Shown here: positions 1 to 11,694 of the stretch, piece after piece
Position numbering within the stretch: the stretch's first letter is position 1
Layout: every line of letters begins with the position of its first letter
Source: Rotaria sordida
Taxonomy: Eukaryota; Rotifera; Eurotatoria; Philodinida; Philodinidae
Length of the DNA: 64,000 nt
Assembly (NCBI GenBank): GCA_905250125.1
Contig: CAJNOL010000850.1
Coordinates: forward strand, 34,871-98,870
Reading direction: 5' to 3'
Translations under genes and position numbers: made by a program
The notes under the pieces: model-generated
Databases searched by the model: none
What the model was told of the DNA's origin: nothing
What the model saw: the letters and a program-made list of their open reading frames with translations, nothing else

Positions 1-818
1 ACTGATAAATCGCTTTTGAATCGAAACTATGTGCATTATATAGATCCAAATGAGGTATGAATATTTTGGCAATAGTTCGTGTCCTTAGCTTATTGCTGCA
101 GAGATAAGAATGCATCAATTCTTAGAAGATGATGTCAAAGATGAAATTTTTTCTCTGCGGATTGTTTATATCAGCTAGGATCAGGTTTTCTTGTTCCATC
201 TGAAGCTGTAGTCGAAGTTCTTAGAATACAAAACAAAATGTTTCAGAATTGGTCAAAAATTCGCAATTTTTAGTTTTTTTTTCTACCAATTCCAACTGAT
301 TTTTAGATTCATATTTTGCATTATATAAAACCTACGAATAGCTTCAGAAAGCGCATTCGAAACCGATCACAAGTGGTCATATGGGAGTCTCCGATTAGAA
401 ATTCAAAGCATTGGTTTATATTTGCTTACAAAAAAAAAATATGTCCAATATTGACAATTAGCATACTTCTGGCGATTCTACGTATCAATTGTGATCAGTT
501 TTGAATGCACATTCTGAATTTATTCGGTCGAAAAAACCTACAAATTACGAATTTTTTACCAAGTCCAAAACATTTATTTTTGTGTTCCATAAATTTCGAC
601 TATAGCTTCAGATAGAGCAAGAAAAACTGATCCTTGCTAATATAAACAATCCACCGAAAAAAAATATCATTTTTGACACCATTTTCTAGGAATTTGACGC
701 ATTCTTATCTCTGCAGCAATAAGCTAATGACACGAACTCTTGTCGGGATATTCATAGCTCATTTAGATCGTACATAATTCACATAGGCTCGACTCAAAAG
801 CAATTTATCAATTGAACG
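1..818. repeat. Long foldback (palindromic) element, left end at or beyond window edge
   Basis: The two halves are reverse complements along almost their whole length, with a centre near 408. The left-arm stretch around 85-115 (TTATTGCTGCAGAGATAAGA, read in either direction) recurs inverted at about 700-725. The window's first bases (ATAAATCGCTTTTGA) recur inverted at about 797-812. Matching continues inward through 150-270 against 540-665 and through about 335-380 against 455-515. Arms are about 400 bases with scattered mismatches and there is no spacer. No transposase is seen, so it is probably a non-autonomous foldback element. Because pairing starts at base 1, the true left end may lie outside the window. 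It appears to sit in an intron of the gene that follows. Confidence 0.85.
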
Positions 819-1306
819 ACTACCATCGTTAGATAAAAATCCTTTGTTATACGTTATAAGAAATGTTTCAATCTTAAATGCATATTAGATAAAAGAAAAA
901 GTCATTGCAGAAGTTTCATATAATTTTTCAATTCATAAAATCTTTTAAGTTTGAACGAATCTGTCTTAAATATCTTCAAAATAAAAAGCAATAAAATCTG
1001 ACAGTTTTTCGATTATTTTTCAATGCGAATCATTTAAATAGCATTAGAATTTAGTTATCAATAGATCGACTTTTTCACGAATTGGTCCCAAACTAAAAAA
1101 CATTATCATTATAAATAGCGAACATTGAGAAGAACGCATAATAAAAATAATTAGTATCCAATATAAAAAATTTAGCCATTATCTTCAATTCATTCCATAT
1201 GTTTGTCTAGAACGGATGATTCATCTAATATATATCCTAGCTGTAGACTGTGCTAATACTATTAATATTTTCTTATGTATATTAATATTTCTTTATTTTA
1301 TTCAAG
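819..1306. other. AT-rich non-coding stretch, probably intron
   Basis: I see no coding sequence here. The stretch ends in a pyrimidine-rich acceptor (tttattcaag at 1297-1306) that opens the next exon, so it is most likely the end of an intron whose upstream exon lies outside the window. Confidence 0.5.
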
Positions 1307-4300
1307 GCAAATGATTCACATTATAATCGTTTTACTCTTCTTCCTTCATGGTATAAATTATGGTTATCAATAGAAAAAAGATTTTATCTTAATATAAAAA
1401 ACTTACCAAAATATTTAACAACAATGCGTCTTTTTATTCAATCAATATTACATTCATATCCATCATTAAATGCTATTCGTCTATTACCATATGGTCATCA
1501 AATTGATTTAAATGATCTTTTTCCACCAGCAATAACATCTACTGATCATCCATTAAATACAAAAGGTTATTCAACATTAAATGAACGTCGAAAACAACGT
1601 CGTCGATCACGTCATTCAATTGATATCCCAAATTCAGCACGTTCATATCGTCGTGGAAAACCACCAACAGAAGCCCGTAAGGCTCTTACACTTCATCGTG
1701 TACTTTATGCATTAATTGAACAATATAATATTCGTGATGCTGTATGCATACTTAATGTTGCTTTACGACGTGAAACATCACTTTTATCATCATGTCTTCC
1801 AATTGATTTATTTAGTGCAAATTTATTTCAATATATTGATACTCGAACTTATTTTGGTATGCCTGGTAATGCTTTACGTTCTGTTTTACGTACTTTAGCT
1901 CGTTTTATGGCTCGATCAATGATAACAACGATTAATAATGAAGAACAACAACAACAACAACAACATCAATTATTTATTTATTCAGTTGATTCAGCATGTC
2001 CATTACCAAATTTATTTAAAACAAAACAAAAAATCAATGAACAATTAAAATATCGAATGATTAATATTGATCGAAATCGTTTAAATTTAGCTATTCAACA
2101 ACAAAANNNNNNNNNNNNNNNNNNNNNNNNNNNNNNNNNNNNNNNNNNNNNNNNNNNNNNNNNNNNNNNNNNNNNNNNNNNNNNNNNNNNNNNNNNNNNN
2201 NNNNNNTATATAATACACCTAAATCAACAAAACAAACATCTCCATCATATTCACCTTTAAATACAATAACAGTTGATGCATTACTTTATACAAAATTATG
2301 TGAATATCTTCAAATAGATAATCTTAAATCTGTACTTAAACATACTTATAAACAAGATGAAATAATGTTATTTATTAAAAATTTATCATCAACATTAGAA
2401 CAATTTCTTCAATGTGCAACACTTTTACAAGTACCATTAACTGAAATGTTATTAAGACGTTTAAATGCTATTATGATTTATTTATTTACATTAATACCAA
2501 TATTTATATCATCAAAATATTATTTACCATGTCCACCAATATATTCTTCAATATTAAATACATATGATGATGATAAATATGATATAACATGTAAATATGA
2601 AACACATATACGTTTAATTTATTATCGTACAATACATATATTTATACAAATATTATCAGCTAGTCGAATACAATTATCATGTCTTAAATGGTATTTAGAT
2701 TATTTAACAATAACAAATAATAGACGTAAACAAACAACAAATGAAACAAATGATAGTTTTTATTCAATTAAAATGTTACTTAAATCATTACGTTTTCATA
2801 AATTACCAAATATACCTGATCGAATATTAATTTATTTTCGTGATTTTTGTATTATATTATTTTTATTAGATACACGTGATCGTTTATCACTTACATTACG
2901 TAATTATTTACGTCATAAAATTGAATTAACAAATCTATCTGATAAACTTTCATGGAAAATAATTAGTTATGCAACAATACTACTTTCATTTCGTTGTTTA
3001 ATATCAGATGAAATGGATTTATTACGTATTGTATTAAATATTTTTTTTGATTTAACACCATCAGAACAATTAATGAGAGCATTAGCTAAATTAATTATTG
3101 CACGACAACATCAAGATAATAATATGGATAATAATGATGAAATTACGTTAATTATTAATAAATTAAAAGCTAAATGGATGCAAATTAATCCAACTTATAT
3201 TCAATTATATGAAGGATTTTTAGAAACAATTATTCTACAAGATGTTCAAGGAGATATTATTCAACATTATATGAATGATATGTAAGATGAATTAGATTCG
3301 CTTTTTGGTTGTGGTAAAATTTTCAGTCTTATACCATAACATTTTCGGGAGATATTCAACAAATAAGGATCAAAAATAGCTCATTTGTTCTCTAGAGATC
3401 TTCATTCTATAGATTTAATTTTTCTTTTATTTGAAAAAGTATGTCAGATTGCACTGACCTTTCTTTTTAAATTCTTACTTTTTCTGCGAAAAAAAAAGAA
3501 TGAATTCGAAACACAGATACAATAGAGAAATAAAGAACAACCGTTGTCTGCTTTTGCTGCAAATAGCATATTTTTCAAATGGACAATGACAAAGCAAGAT
3601 GTCCAATAAAAAATCATATCGCTTATGAAAGATCAAATCTCAGTCTGATCATTTCAATTTCAATTTTTCTGACGAAAATTGAATTCTTTTTTGAGGGAAG
3701 GATGTAACAGATGAGTACGTAGCATGTTGAAACTATTTTCCTCTGTCAGAGACATATGACTGATGTAAAAGTCAATCTTTTTGTGACTTTTAAAGAAAAT
3801 TTAATGCATTAAAAAGAAAAAGTTATATATCAAAAATCTTCATTCCAATCGATAGAAAGAGTTGAGTATGATTCAAAATCTTTGTTGATATTAAATTTGA
3901 TTATTAATCAAAGATTTTTGATCAGTAAGAAAGACACTCAGAAAAACAAAAAACTTTTTCACATGCAAAAGAAAAAACTAATTCAGAATAGATGATTACT
4001 AATAATCTTATGCTGTATTTGTGATAATCTTCTATTATTACAATGTAACAATATCTAATCTTCAATCATATTATAAAATTCCTTAAAAAATTTATTTCTA
4101 GACATGATCATCATAATCAAGAACCATTATTTGATTTAAAACCTAAATGGTTTGAAACATGTGTTGAATATGGTGAATTTATGACAATGCTTATACCACT
4201 TCTTCTTGATACATCATCATTAACTAATATGAAACAACAAGAATTAAATAATGATCATACAAAATTTGATAGTAAATCAATTCCTTTATTACAAACAATG

Positions 4301-7300
4301 AGTACACAATTACGTGAATTAGAACTACCGATAAATCTTGATAAACGATATTTATTTAAACAAGCTCCACTTTTTGTTCCACCACATGAATATATAGTTT
4401 TTCCTGTACGTATGATACCATATGATACACAACAAACTATGTTTCAACAAACACCAACAACTAGAAATAATAATACTATTGGAAGTTTTGTTAATATATC
4501 TTCAACGCAACAACCACCTGGTGTTGTCACTCTTGAAAATCATCATCGACGTAATTATTATAATTCAGATAGTAATAATAATACTAATAATAATGGAAAT
4601 CCATCGATGGAATGGGACGGACGTTCAGATGATCCATCACGATCATATGTACGACAATTTGATGAACCATATGATGAAGCAGCTCGACGTAGTATTTGGA
4701 TGGTAGGTTGGGCTAATCGTGATTTTACAACAACTACTGATCAAACACAAACAACTAATATGCGTATTCCTGTATCAGCACAATTTCTTGCATCAAGTTC
4801 ATTAGTTAGTGATCCACAACATTATACAACAATTGTTAAACAACATTCACACCAAATGAAATTTAATAATGATCAAGGAGAAAATGATTCTGATTTAACA
4901 AATGTAACTAAAGATAGTGAAGATGATGATGGAAGTCATACACAAAGTGATTTACCATCAAGTCCTCGTCGACGTGATATTTCATTTCGAAAAAATTCAC
5001 TTGAAGAAAGTGTATCATTACCTGTAATGAGTAATGATGGTGGTGGAGATCTTGGTCGTAGTCATGATTTTCGTGCACCATCACGTGAAACTGGTATTGA
5101 TGAAACATTAACTTATGATCCACGAGATATTCTAGCTGATTATAAAGAATCACCTGGTCATCAACATAGAAATCAACAAAGATCAAGTCCAATATCACAT
5201 ATTTCACCATCAACAACGAATGGATTTCAACAACAACCATCACCTCATTCAGTTCGACAATCATATAGTGATCGTCGTTTTCTTGATGATTCTGATCCAT
5301 ACTTGGCATTGAGACTTGAACAAGAAGAACGAGAAAAATATGCTTTGATAGGTAACAGATAATTTTATTTTACTAATAAGAAAGAATTAGATTTTAAATT
5401 TTTATTATTAAATACAATCGAATTTAATTTTGAATAAATTCAGTTTATGTTCTTGGATTCATAATTACATATTGATTGAAGATAATTGAAAAATTTTCTA
5501 AAGATTTATTTGTAAGATTTTTTAAAATAGTTTTCTAAAATCAAACAAAATAGAATAATTCATTGTCTTGAAATTTACTGAATTAATTCAATTTCTAACT
5601 TAAGAAAGTCTACATGTACTTTTACATCTAGATTCTAACAGAACAATGCCTTCGAAACAATCTCCTTTCGGTCAATATTCATCTTCTCGAGATTCACATA
5701 ATCATCAACCACCATTTCAAGATTCAAATAGTCGTCGATCTCCTACAAGAGATCCACATAGTCGTCGATCTCCTACTAGAGATACATATAGTCATCGACC
5801 ATCTTCTCGAGATCCACAACATGATCGTCAACATCATCAATATTTTCCACAAATTCAACCACCACCACCATCATCATATAATCAAGTTCAAGCACCTGTA
5901 CCTATTCAATATATTCCTTCAATACGTTTACCACTTCTTCGTCTCGGAGCTCCTGTAATCGCTACTACTACACCTATGTTAGTGCAACCGCGATTACCAC
6001 CACCACCTCCACCAGTTGTTGTTTATCCTTCTAGACCAATATATGTTTCACCAGCACCACGTCCTCCTCTTCCAATGCTTCATTTAGCTCCTCAACTTCC
6101 ACCACCAGTAGCCATTTCACCACGAGCAACACAAGCTGATCAACAAAGATTATCCTATGTACAAAATATTATGCATCAATATGCTGACAACAATCGACCT
6201 CGTCTTCAGTTATTACAATTGCGTTCACATCCTAGAATAAATAATACTACTGAGATAAATATACCGATGCCTACATCTAATATTGTTAGTAAATCATCGG
6301 ACACAAAAATTGATACAGGTATACAAGTTGAAATACCTCGACAAGATGGTTTTGTTATTGAACCAGGTCTTTTTCAAGTAAGTTTTTGTTTTATTTTAAA
6401 CAAAACAAAAATAAAAACGAAATTTTTATTTATCAATGTTCATCATAGACATTATTGCGAGATGCTACTGGTGTAAATTTTACATCAGCTGAAGCTCATT
6501 ATTCTGCTGCTCGTCAAATTCAACAACAAGCAATTGAAGCTCGTCGTCGTGAACGATCTACTATGACTGATTTACCTGCTCATCAAATTTTATATGATTT
6601 ACAATATGCCCGTGGTGGTGAAGGTGATGAACGAAAATTTGTTAATGTTTCTGATATTGCTGGTCCACATGCTGATGCATTACTGGCTCAAATCAGACGA
6701 GATCAAATAGAACGAGAACAACTTCATTTACGTCAACAGCAGCCACCACCACCACCAACAGTACCAACGGTTACTAACATAAATGGAATGCCATCAACTA
6801 CTTATCCCATTGGTTTCGAACGACAACATACACAAATATTACAGCAACAACAAGAACCTATGACACGACCTTCATATCCAATAGGATTCGAACAGCAACC
6901 TTTAGGTTTTTATAATGCTGATGAATTACAACAAAAAAGTGAACTTATTTTACAACGTCGACGACAACGAGAAGAAGAAGAAAAACAAGCCGAACGACTT
7001 GCTTTTGGTAATGTTGATGATGATCGTTCTCAACGAAGAGTTTCATATGAATCACACATACAAACATATGAACCAGATGAACATGTATGTAATTTGATTG
7101 AATATAATTCTATTATGTACTTATTATTTTCTTTTTTCAGGATGTTCCTCTTGAATATCTAATAAAGCAACCTCGTCTCACAGAACCAATTTCTGATACA
7201 AGTTCACATATAGTAGATCCAATCTCAGTTCGTTCAATTACACCTCGTTCACCACATAGACAAGTTTCTAGTGAACGTCGATTGTCAATTAAAACTACTA

Positions 7301-9017
7301 CACCTCGTGATACAAGTTCTCCACGTAAACAAATATCAAGTGAACGTCCAATTTCAATTAAAATTACAACACCTCGTGATCCATTTTCTCCACGTAAAAC
7401 TACCAGTCATACATCACATTCAACAACTGGTACACCACGTAAAACTGCATCACCCACTATTGCTGATCGACATCGTGAAGCTCGTCAACGTCAACAACAA
7501 TTATTATCACGTGTACGTGATGAAAATGCTCTTCGTTATGCTGATGCTGTTCTTCATGGTGAACCTATACCATCAACACGAACTTTAGATGAATTTCAAA
7601 TTGAACCATTAGAAACAAGTTTTACATCAACTGTACGTGAAATGGCACATGCTGATGGCATGATTAATCGTACATATGATCTTGATTTTAACGATGATGA
7701 TATTGATATAGGTGATGATTATTCAGAACGTATACCATCAAGACCAATGTCAGCTACAACATCTAATTTTAATCATAATGCAACTCAATATTCAACATCA
7801 TCTTCAGTTCTACCACGACCATCATCAGCATCATCTACTAGATCTTCTCGAAAAATGACACCAATGGGAAAAGCTATTATTCAGGTTTGAATTGTGTTTT
7901 TTTTTTAATTTTTTTTTTGACAGTTAAAATTTCTAAATATACATTATAAATTTGTCCTGAAAAGGAATTAAATTAAAAATTTGAATTACTTCTAATTTAA
8001 CTGTATACATATGTTAAAATTCAATAGAGAATTTTTCTTTCTATATACGATGAATATCGATATATATTCTATTTAGGCTAAACAAAAAGGTCCACCACCA
8101 GCTCGTAGTAATATGGCAAGAAAACGACCACTTTCATCTCCAGCTAATCTTGGACAAAAACGAGGTTCAATGACTACTCCTGTCAAAAGAAGTCAAGCTC
8201 AAACAACACTGGTACGAACAATACGTAAATCACCACCACCCGCTCATAAACCAACAACATACAATCAACGTGTACGTGCTTTAAATAAAACAGATAGTGA
8301 AATACGAACAAAAACAAAACCAGATTCAACTGATCCTAAAGCACTCATGCGTTTATATGGTACACGACGAGTACCAGGTCTTTATATACCTTATGAAAAG
8401 ACGGAACTACGAGTAACAAAGACTTATTCAGAACGAATGAAAGAATTGCAACGACCTGCATCAGCTCATCTTCAAAGACAACGACAATCACAAAGACAAC
8501 AAGAAGACGAATTAGAACAACGTCCATCAAGTGCTCCGTCCAGGTAAGCATTCATATGAATCATTTAAGAAATAATTTGTTTTTAAATTTATTTTTAAAT
8601 ATTATTTCAAGCTCTGTGAGTTTGTCTGATTGGGAAGTTGATGATCGTGTTAAACAATTATTGGCTGACGATCAAGATACATTACCTAGTAAAAAATTAA
8701 CTAAAACAGTAACACCATTAGCTGATCTTGATGAACTTGATATTGATAATATGGATGAAACGACTTATAGTTTGACTCGTGTAACTGAACAAACAAATGA
8801 CAATACTTATGGTGATGATCTTCGATTACTACAAAATCGACGATCTAGTGCCTTGAATACTAATACTTATGGTGGTACAAGACTTAGTGCACGAAGTAGT
8901 GCTGGTGGTGATATGACAGCACGTGATGAAAGTGAATTATCAAGAGGTGAAAGTAGTATTGGAAGCTACGTCGATTGGAGTATAATTGATAGAGATTTTC
9001 CGACAGGAACACAATAA
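1307..9017 (+). CDS. 3' part of a very large multi-exon gene, unrecognised protein
   Basis: Exons that join in phase: 1307-3281 (interrupted by the N gap), 4102-5351, 5632-6377, 6449-7084, 7141-7884, 8077-8543 and 8612-9017 (stop TAA). The first exon opens in frame at an acceptor with no start codon, so the 5' end is missing. About 2,000 residues are visible. The N-terminal 600 or so are helix-rich and leucine/isoleucine-rich, like an alpha-solenoid (for example around LLRRLNAIMIYLFTLIPIF and PSEQLMRALAKLIIARQ). From the second exon on the protein is low-complexity: Asn/Gln runs, a repeated SRRSPTRD-type block near 5725-5800, polyproline near 6000-6110, QQQPPPPPT near 6735-6765, and Ser/Arg/Thr-Pro stretches. 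It ends in an acidic tail (SYVDWSIIDRDFPTGTQ). Codon use and phase are consistent throughout. I compared it mentally with NALCN-complex proteins UNC79 and UNC80 and did not find a match. It could be a scaffold or cytoskeletal protein, but no function is claimed. Confidence 0.8.
2107..2206. other. Assembly gap (100 N) inside a coding exon
   Basis: There are exactly 100 N. Coding sequence before and after belongs to the same exon but to different reading frames, so 100 is a placeholder and not the real length. The gap follows a CAA-rich (glutamine) stretch, a likely cause of the assembly break. Confidence 0.99.
3282..4101 (+). other. Large intron of the unrecognised gene
   Basis: The donor gtaaga at 3282 and the acceptor tttatttctag ending at 4101 join codon phase 2 correctly. 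At 820 bases it is much longer than the gene's other introns. It contains a small hairpin near 3866-3925 (aaatcttt / aaagattt) and no coding sequence. A stretch at about 3340-3410 resembles one near 31880-31970, so part of it may be an old repeat. Confidence 0.75.
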
Positions 9018-11015
9018 ACTATATACGTGTAATGTTTTTTTTCTTGTCTTTTATATGATTTTTTTCTTATCTCGTAGTATTAATAAATTTTACTGATGGG
9101 AATAATAAAATGATAGAAACAGCGTTTTTACGGTGTAGATTGAAAATATTTCTTTTGTCTTAATACCACAGCTGATGAACTTCTTAATGATGATAGTAAA
9201 CAAATTGAGATAATGAATTTCACAATATACCTTTTTTTTTAACATTCACTTATTATTAAATCTCTGTTATTATAGAAGAAAAAATAAGAGTTCCATTTTT
9301 ATACTCTCTGAATCGATTACTTCTTGTTTTTAAAACGTGCTTTACCTATCATTTGATTTTATTTGTACGAGAAAAATTCTCTTGTCTTACATGTAATATA
9401 AATTGATCGAAAGATTTCAAGAATGTATAGTATTTGTGAGACAAATTTGTGAAAATTTTATTTCTTGTATTGGTATATTGAATAGAAATACATGTGTAGT
9501 TAAAACTTTCATCATCATTATTTGAACTAGGAAAAAAAATAGTTTACGAAAAGAATACTATGAATGACAGAATAATAATAAAACACAAAATCATCATCAT
9601 CTCAAAAAATAAAAAGTAAATAGTCATACTGATCCATTACATCTGAAAAAAAACTATGCCTACCATTGTCGAATTATTTAAAGAGTAACCTAGTCTGTAA
9701 AATTTTTGTCATTCTACATATTACATGCTTACGCGATACACGGTTTTTTTTCAGGTATGATCTGTTCTTTCTCACATCATTCAAATACATTAATTTGTAA
9801 TTATCTACTTTTTCTCTAGCAAAAATAATATTCAAAGTTTCTAGCCTTTTTTGTCTTTTGATAATCTCTAGTGATGCCTATTCCTTAAAAAATATTAAAT
9901 AGATTTAACTGACAATTCAGCTCAATGCACTAATTGTTACTTGATTATCATTAAATGTTTATGTGACAAATGTATCAGCGATGCTTGCTCAAATTGCCCT
10001 TACGCAGTTCATGCACTACTCATATAATTCAGTCGCCGACAGGTGCCTATCAATAAAAAATCAGAACATTGGTAAAACGAGTCATCGTCCACTATCACCC
10101 ACTAACAGCGCGGATTTGACGCTGATCCTACTAACACGATACACTGGGAGAACATTCATTAATTAACAATCATTACCATTCAATATGAAAATGGAGTAGG
10201 GGGAAATTCAAGAAGAAAAATTTTCGTAAGGACCTACTATTCTGCTCCTTGATTTTAGATCCATCTGATCGATGAATTGTCAGAAACAGCTCATCCATCG
10301 TTTCACCGAAGTGGTTGGATCAGGGACAAAAGAAATCTCGAATCGATTTTTGGTGAAGGAAAGGATGCAGGTCGCTTCTGAATGGCGTTCTTTTTCATGA
10401 ACTTTTTGGAATCTTTTTATGATTTTCAGTTGCGCATTTCAGATATTTTTGTACGAGTTTTCGTGGAAATTTTGTGCATTTTTGTCCAGTAAAAACTTTT
10501 CCATTACAAAGTTATGAAGATCATAAACTAGATAGAAAATAATTCAGAAGTTCCTTGAGAGTATTTAGTTCATAAGTAGCATATTTGTCTGTCTAGATTG
10601 ACAACTCGGAAGTTTATTCTAAAAGTGCAGAAAAATTGCCTACTCATGGTAAAATACCATACAGCTAAGTGTTTAAAACAAACGAAACATAGGCTAGTAG
10701 TGAAGGTTAAATAAGCATTTGAATTATCCATAGCTGACTATTTCCAGGCGAAGCTTTGATGATAATTATAGTAGTGATGAACCTTGAAAAGTAAACAAGA
10801 TACTTTGTTCTTTTCGATTTTTGATAAAAGCCCTTCTACTCTGGCTTTTAGTTGAAATATCTGTTTGTCCTTGAAATAGAATAGTAATGCAGTTAGCGTC
10901 AAAGCATATATCGCGAAAGACTTTTTCGTTGCTCACAATTCTTTTATTATTCATTATTGTCAAAACAAGCAAGAACAAAAGCTAATTGGTAAATTTTTTC
11001 TGAAATAATAACACA
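9018..11015. other. Intergenic stretch, mostly empty
   Basis: The first few hundred bases are AT-rich and probably include the 3' UTR of the preceding gene (aataaat and aataaaat near 9080-9110). A short cysteine-rich open stretch at about 9918-10020 and a more GC-balanced segment at 10170-10440 stand out, but neither gives a supportable gene. Confidence 0.5.
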
Positions 11016-11180
11016 ATGACTGACTGCTGTCTTGTTACTATCGCTCTATTCCTTCCGCCATTTGCCGTCTACTTACACGAGAATGCATGTAATAATCAAG
11101 CACTGATCAATTTACTACTTACCATTTTCAGCTTGTATTGCTTGGGCTTTATACATGTCATATGGATTCTTTATCATTGA
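11016..11180 (+). CDS. PMP3/RCI2 (UPF0057) family small membrane proteolipid
   Basis: An intronless ORF of 54 residues, beginning MTDCCLVTIALFLPPFAVYL. The family consists of two closely spaced transmembrane helices: a first helix with the LPP motif (residues 13-15 here) and a second helix ending in a conserved (P)G-x-I-H-A pattern. Here the second helix reads INLLLTIFSLYCLGFIHVIW, with GFIH in place of PGIIH. Length fits the family (about 52-60 residues). In fungi and plants these proteins sit in the plasma membrane and affect ion homeostasis and membrane potential under salt or cold stress. A polyadenylation-like AATAAA lies at about 11258, 80 bases past the stop. Its 3' end faces the TRIM gene. 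The missing proline is the only oddity. Confidence 0.82.
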   Translation: MTDCCLVTIALFLPPFAVYLHENACNNQALINLLLTIFSLYCLGFIHVIWILYH

Positions 11181-11694
11181 TGAAACAGTTTTAAAAGCAA
11201 CATTAATTTTGATTATTTTGATGCTATGGATGTTTGTTGTCTCTTCGAAATATGCAATAAAATAGTCTAATATATCTATAATTCATTTCTCGATGTGATT
11301 CTCGAAGCATTCGATTGTTACTTCTAGTTGTCTCAAGAAGTGAGTCCATGTAGATGAGTTTGACGCGTGTGAGTATGTTCGAAGAGAATTAGCACATCGA
11401 AATCCACGCACACCCACAGCATCACGCACAGTCTCACGTTCTCACCTACAACTACACACGTGAAGTTTTACACTAGTATGTCAATGATTTGTTTAAAAAG
11501 GAGAAAGATTGATGCTTATATCCCAGTGAAATTAATTTTTATTTTTTTATTTATATGTGAATTATATTTTTCATAAAATAAAAAGATAGACTATAAATAA
11601 ACGTATAGCTGTGAGCAACCCATATAGAATGCGTACGAAATATCTAACGTGTCGGAAATACCAGAAATTAATAAGCAAACAAAAACTTAATGTT
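11181..11694. other. Short convergent intergenic region
   Basis: It holds the 3' UTRs of the PMP3-like gene (+) and the TRIM gene (-). A CAC/GTG-rich patch at about 11365-11465 is partly self-complementary (gtgtgagtatg / ctcacgttctcac). T-rich runs at 11535-11560 give AATAAA-like signals on the minus strand for the TRIM gene. No further gene is seen. Confidence 0.5.

Noticed and set aside
1307..5351. Possible NALCN-complex protein (UNC80/UNC79)
   Set aside because: Size and solenoid character suggested it, but comparison of remembered family features gave no convincing match.
9963..10166. 67-codon plus-strand ORF after the large gene
   Set aside because: Mixed composition and no domain; the overlapping cysteine-rich frame is more interesting but also unproven.
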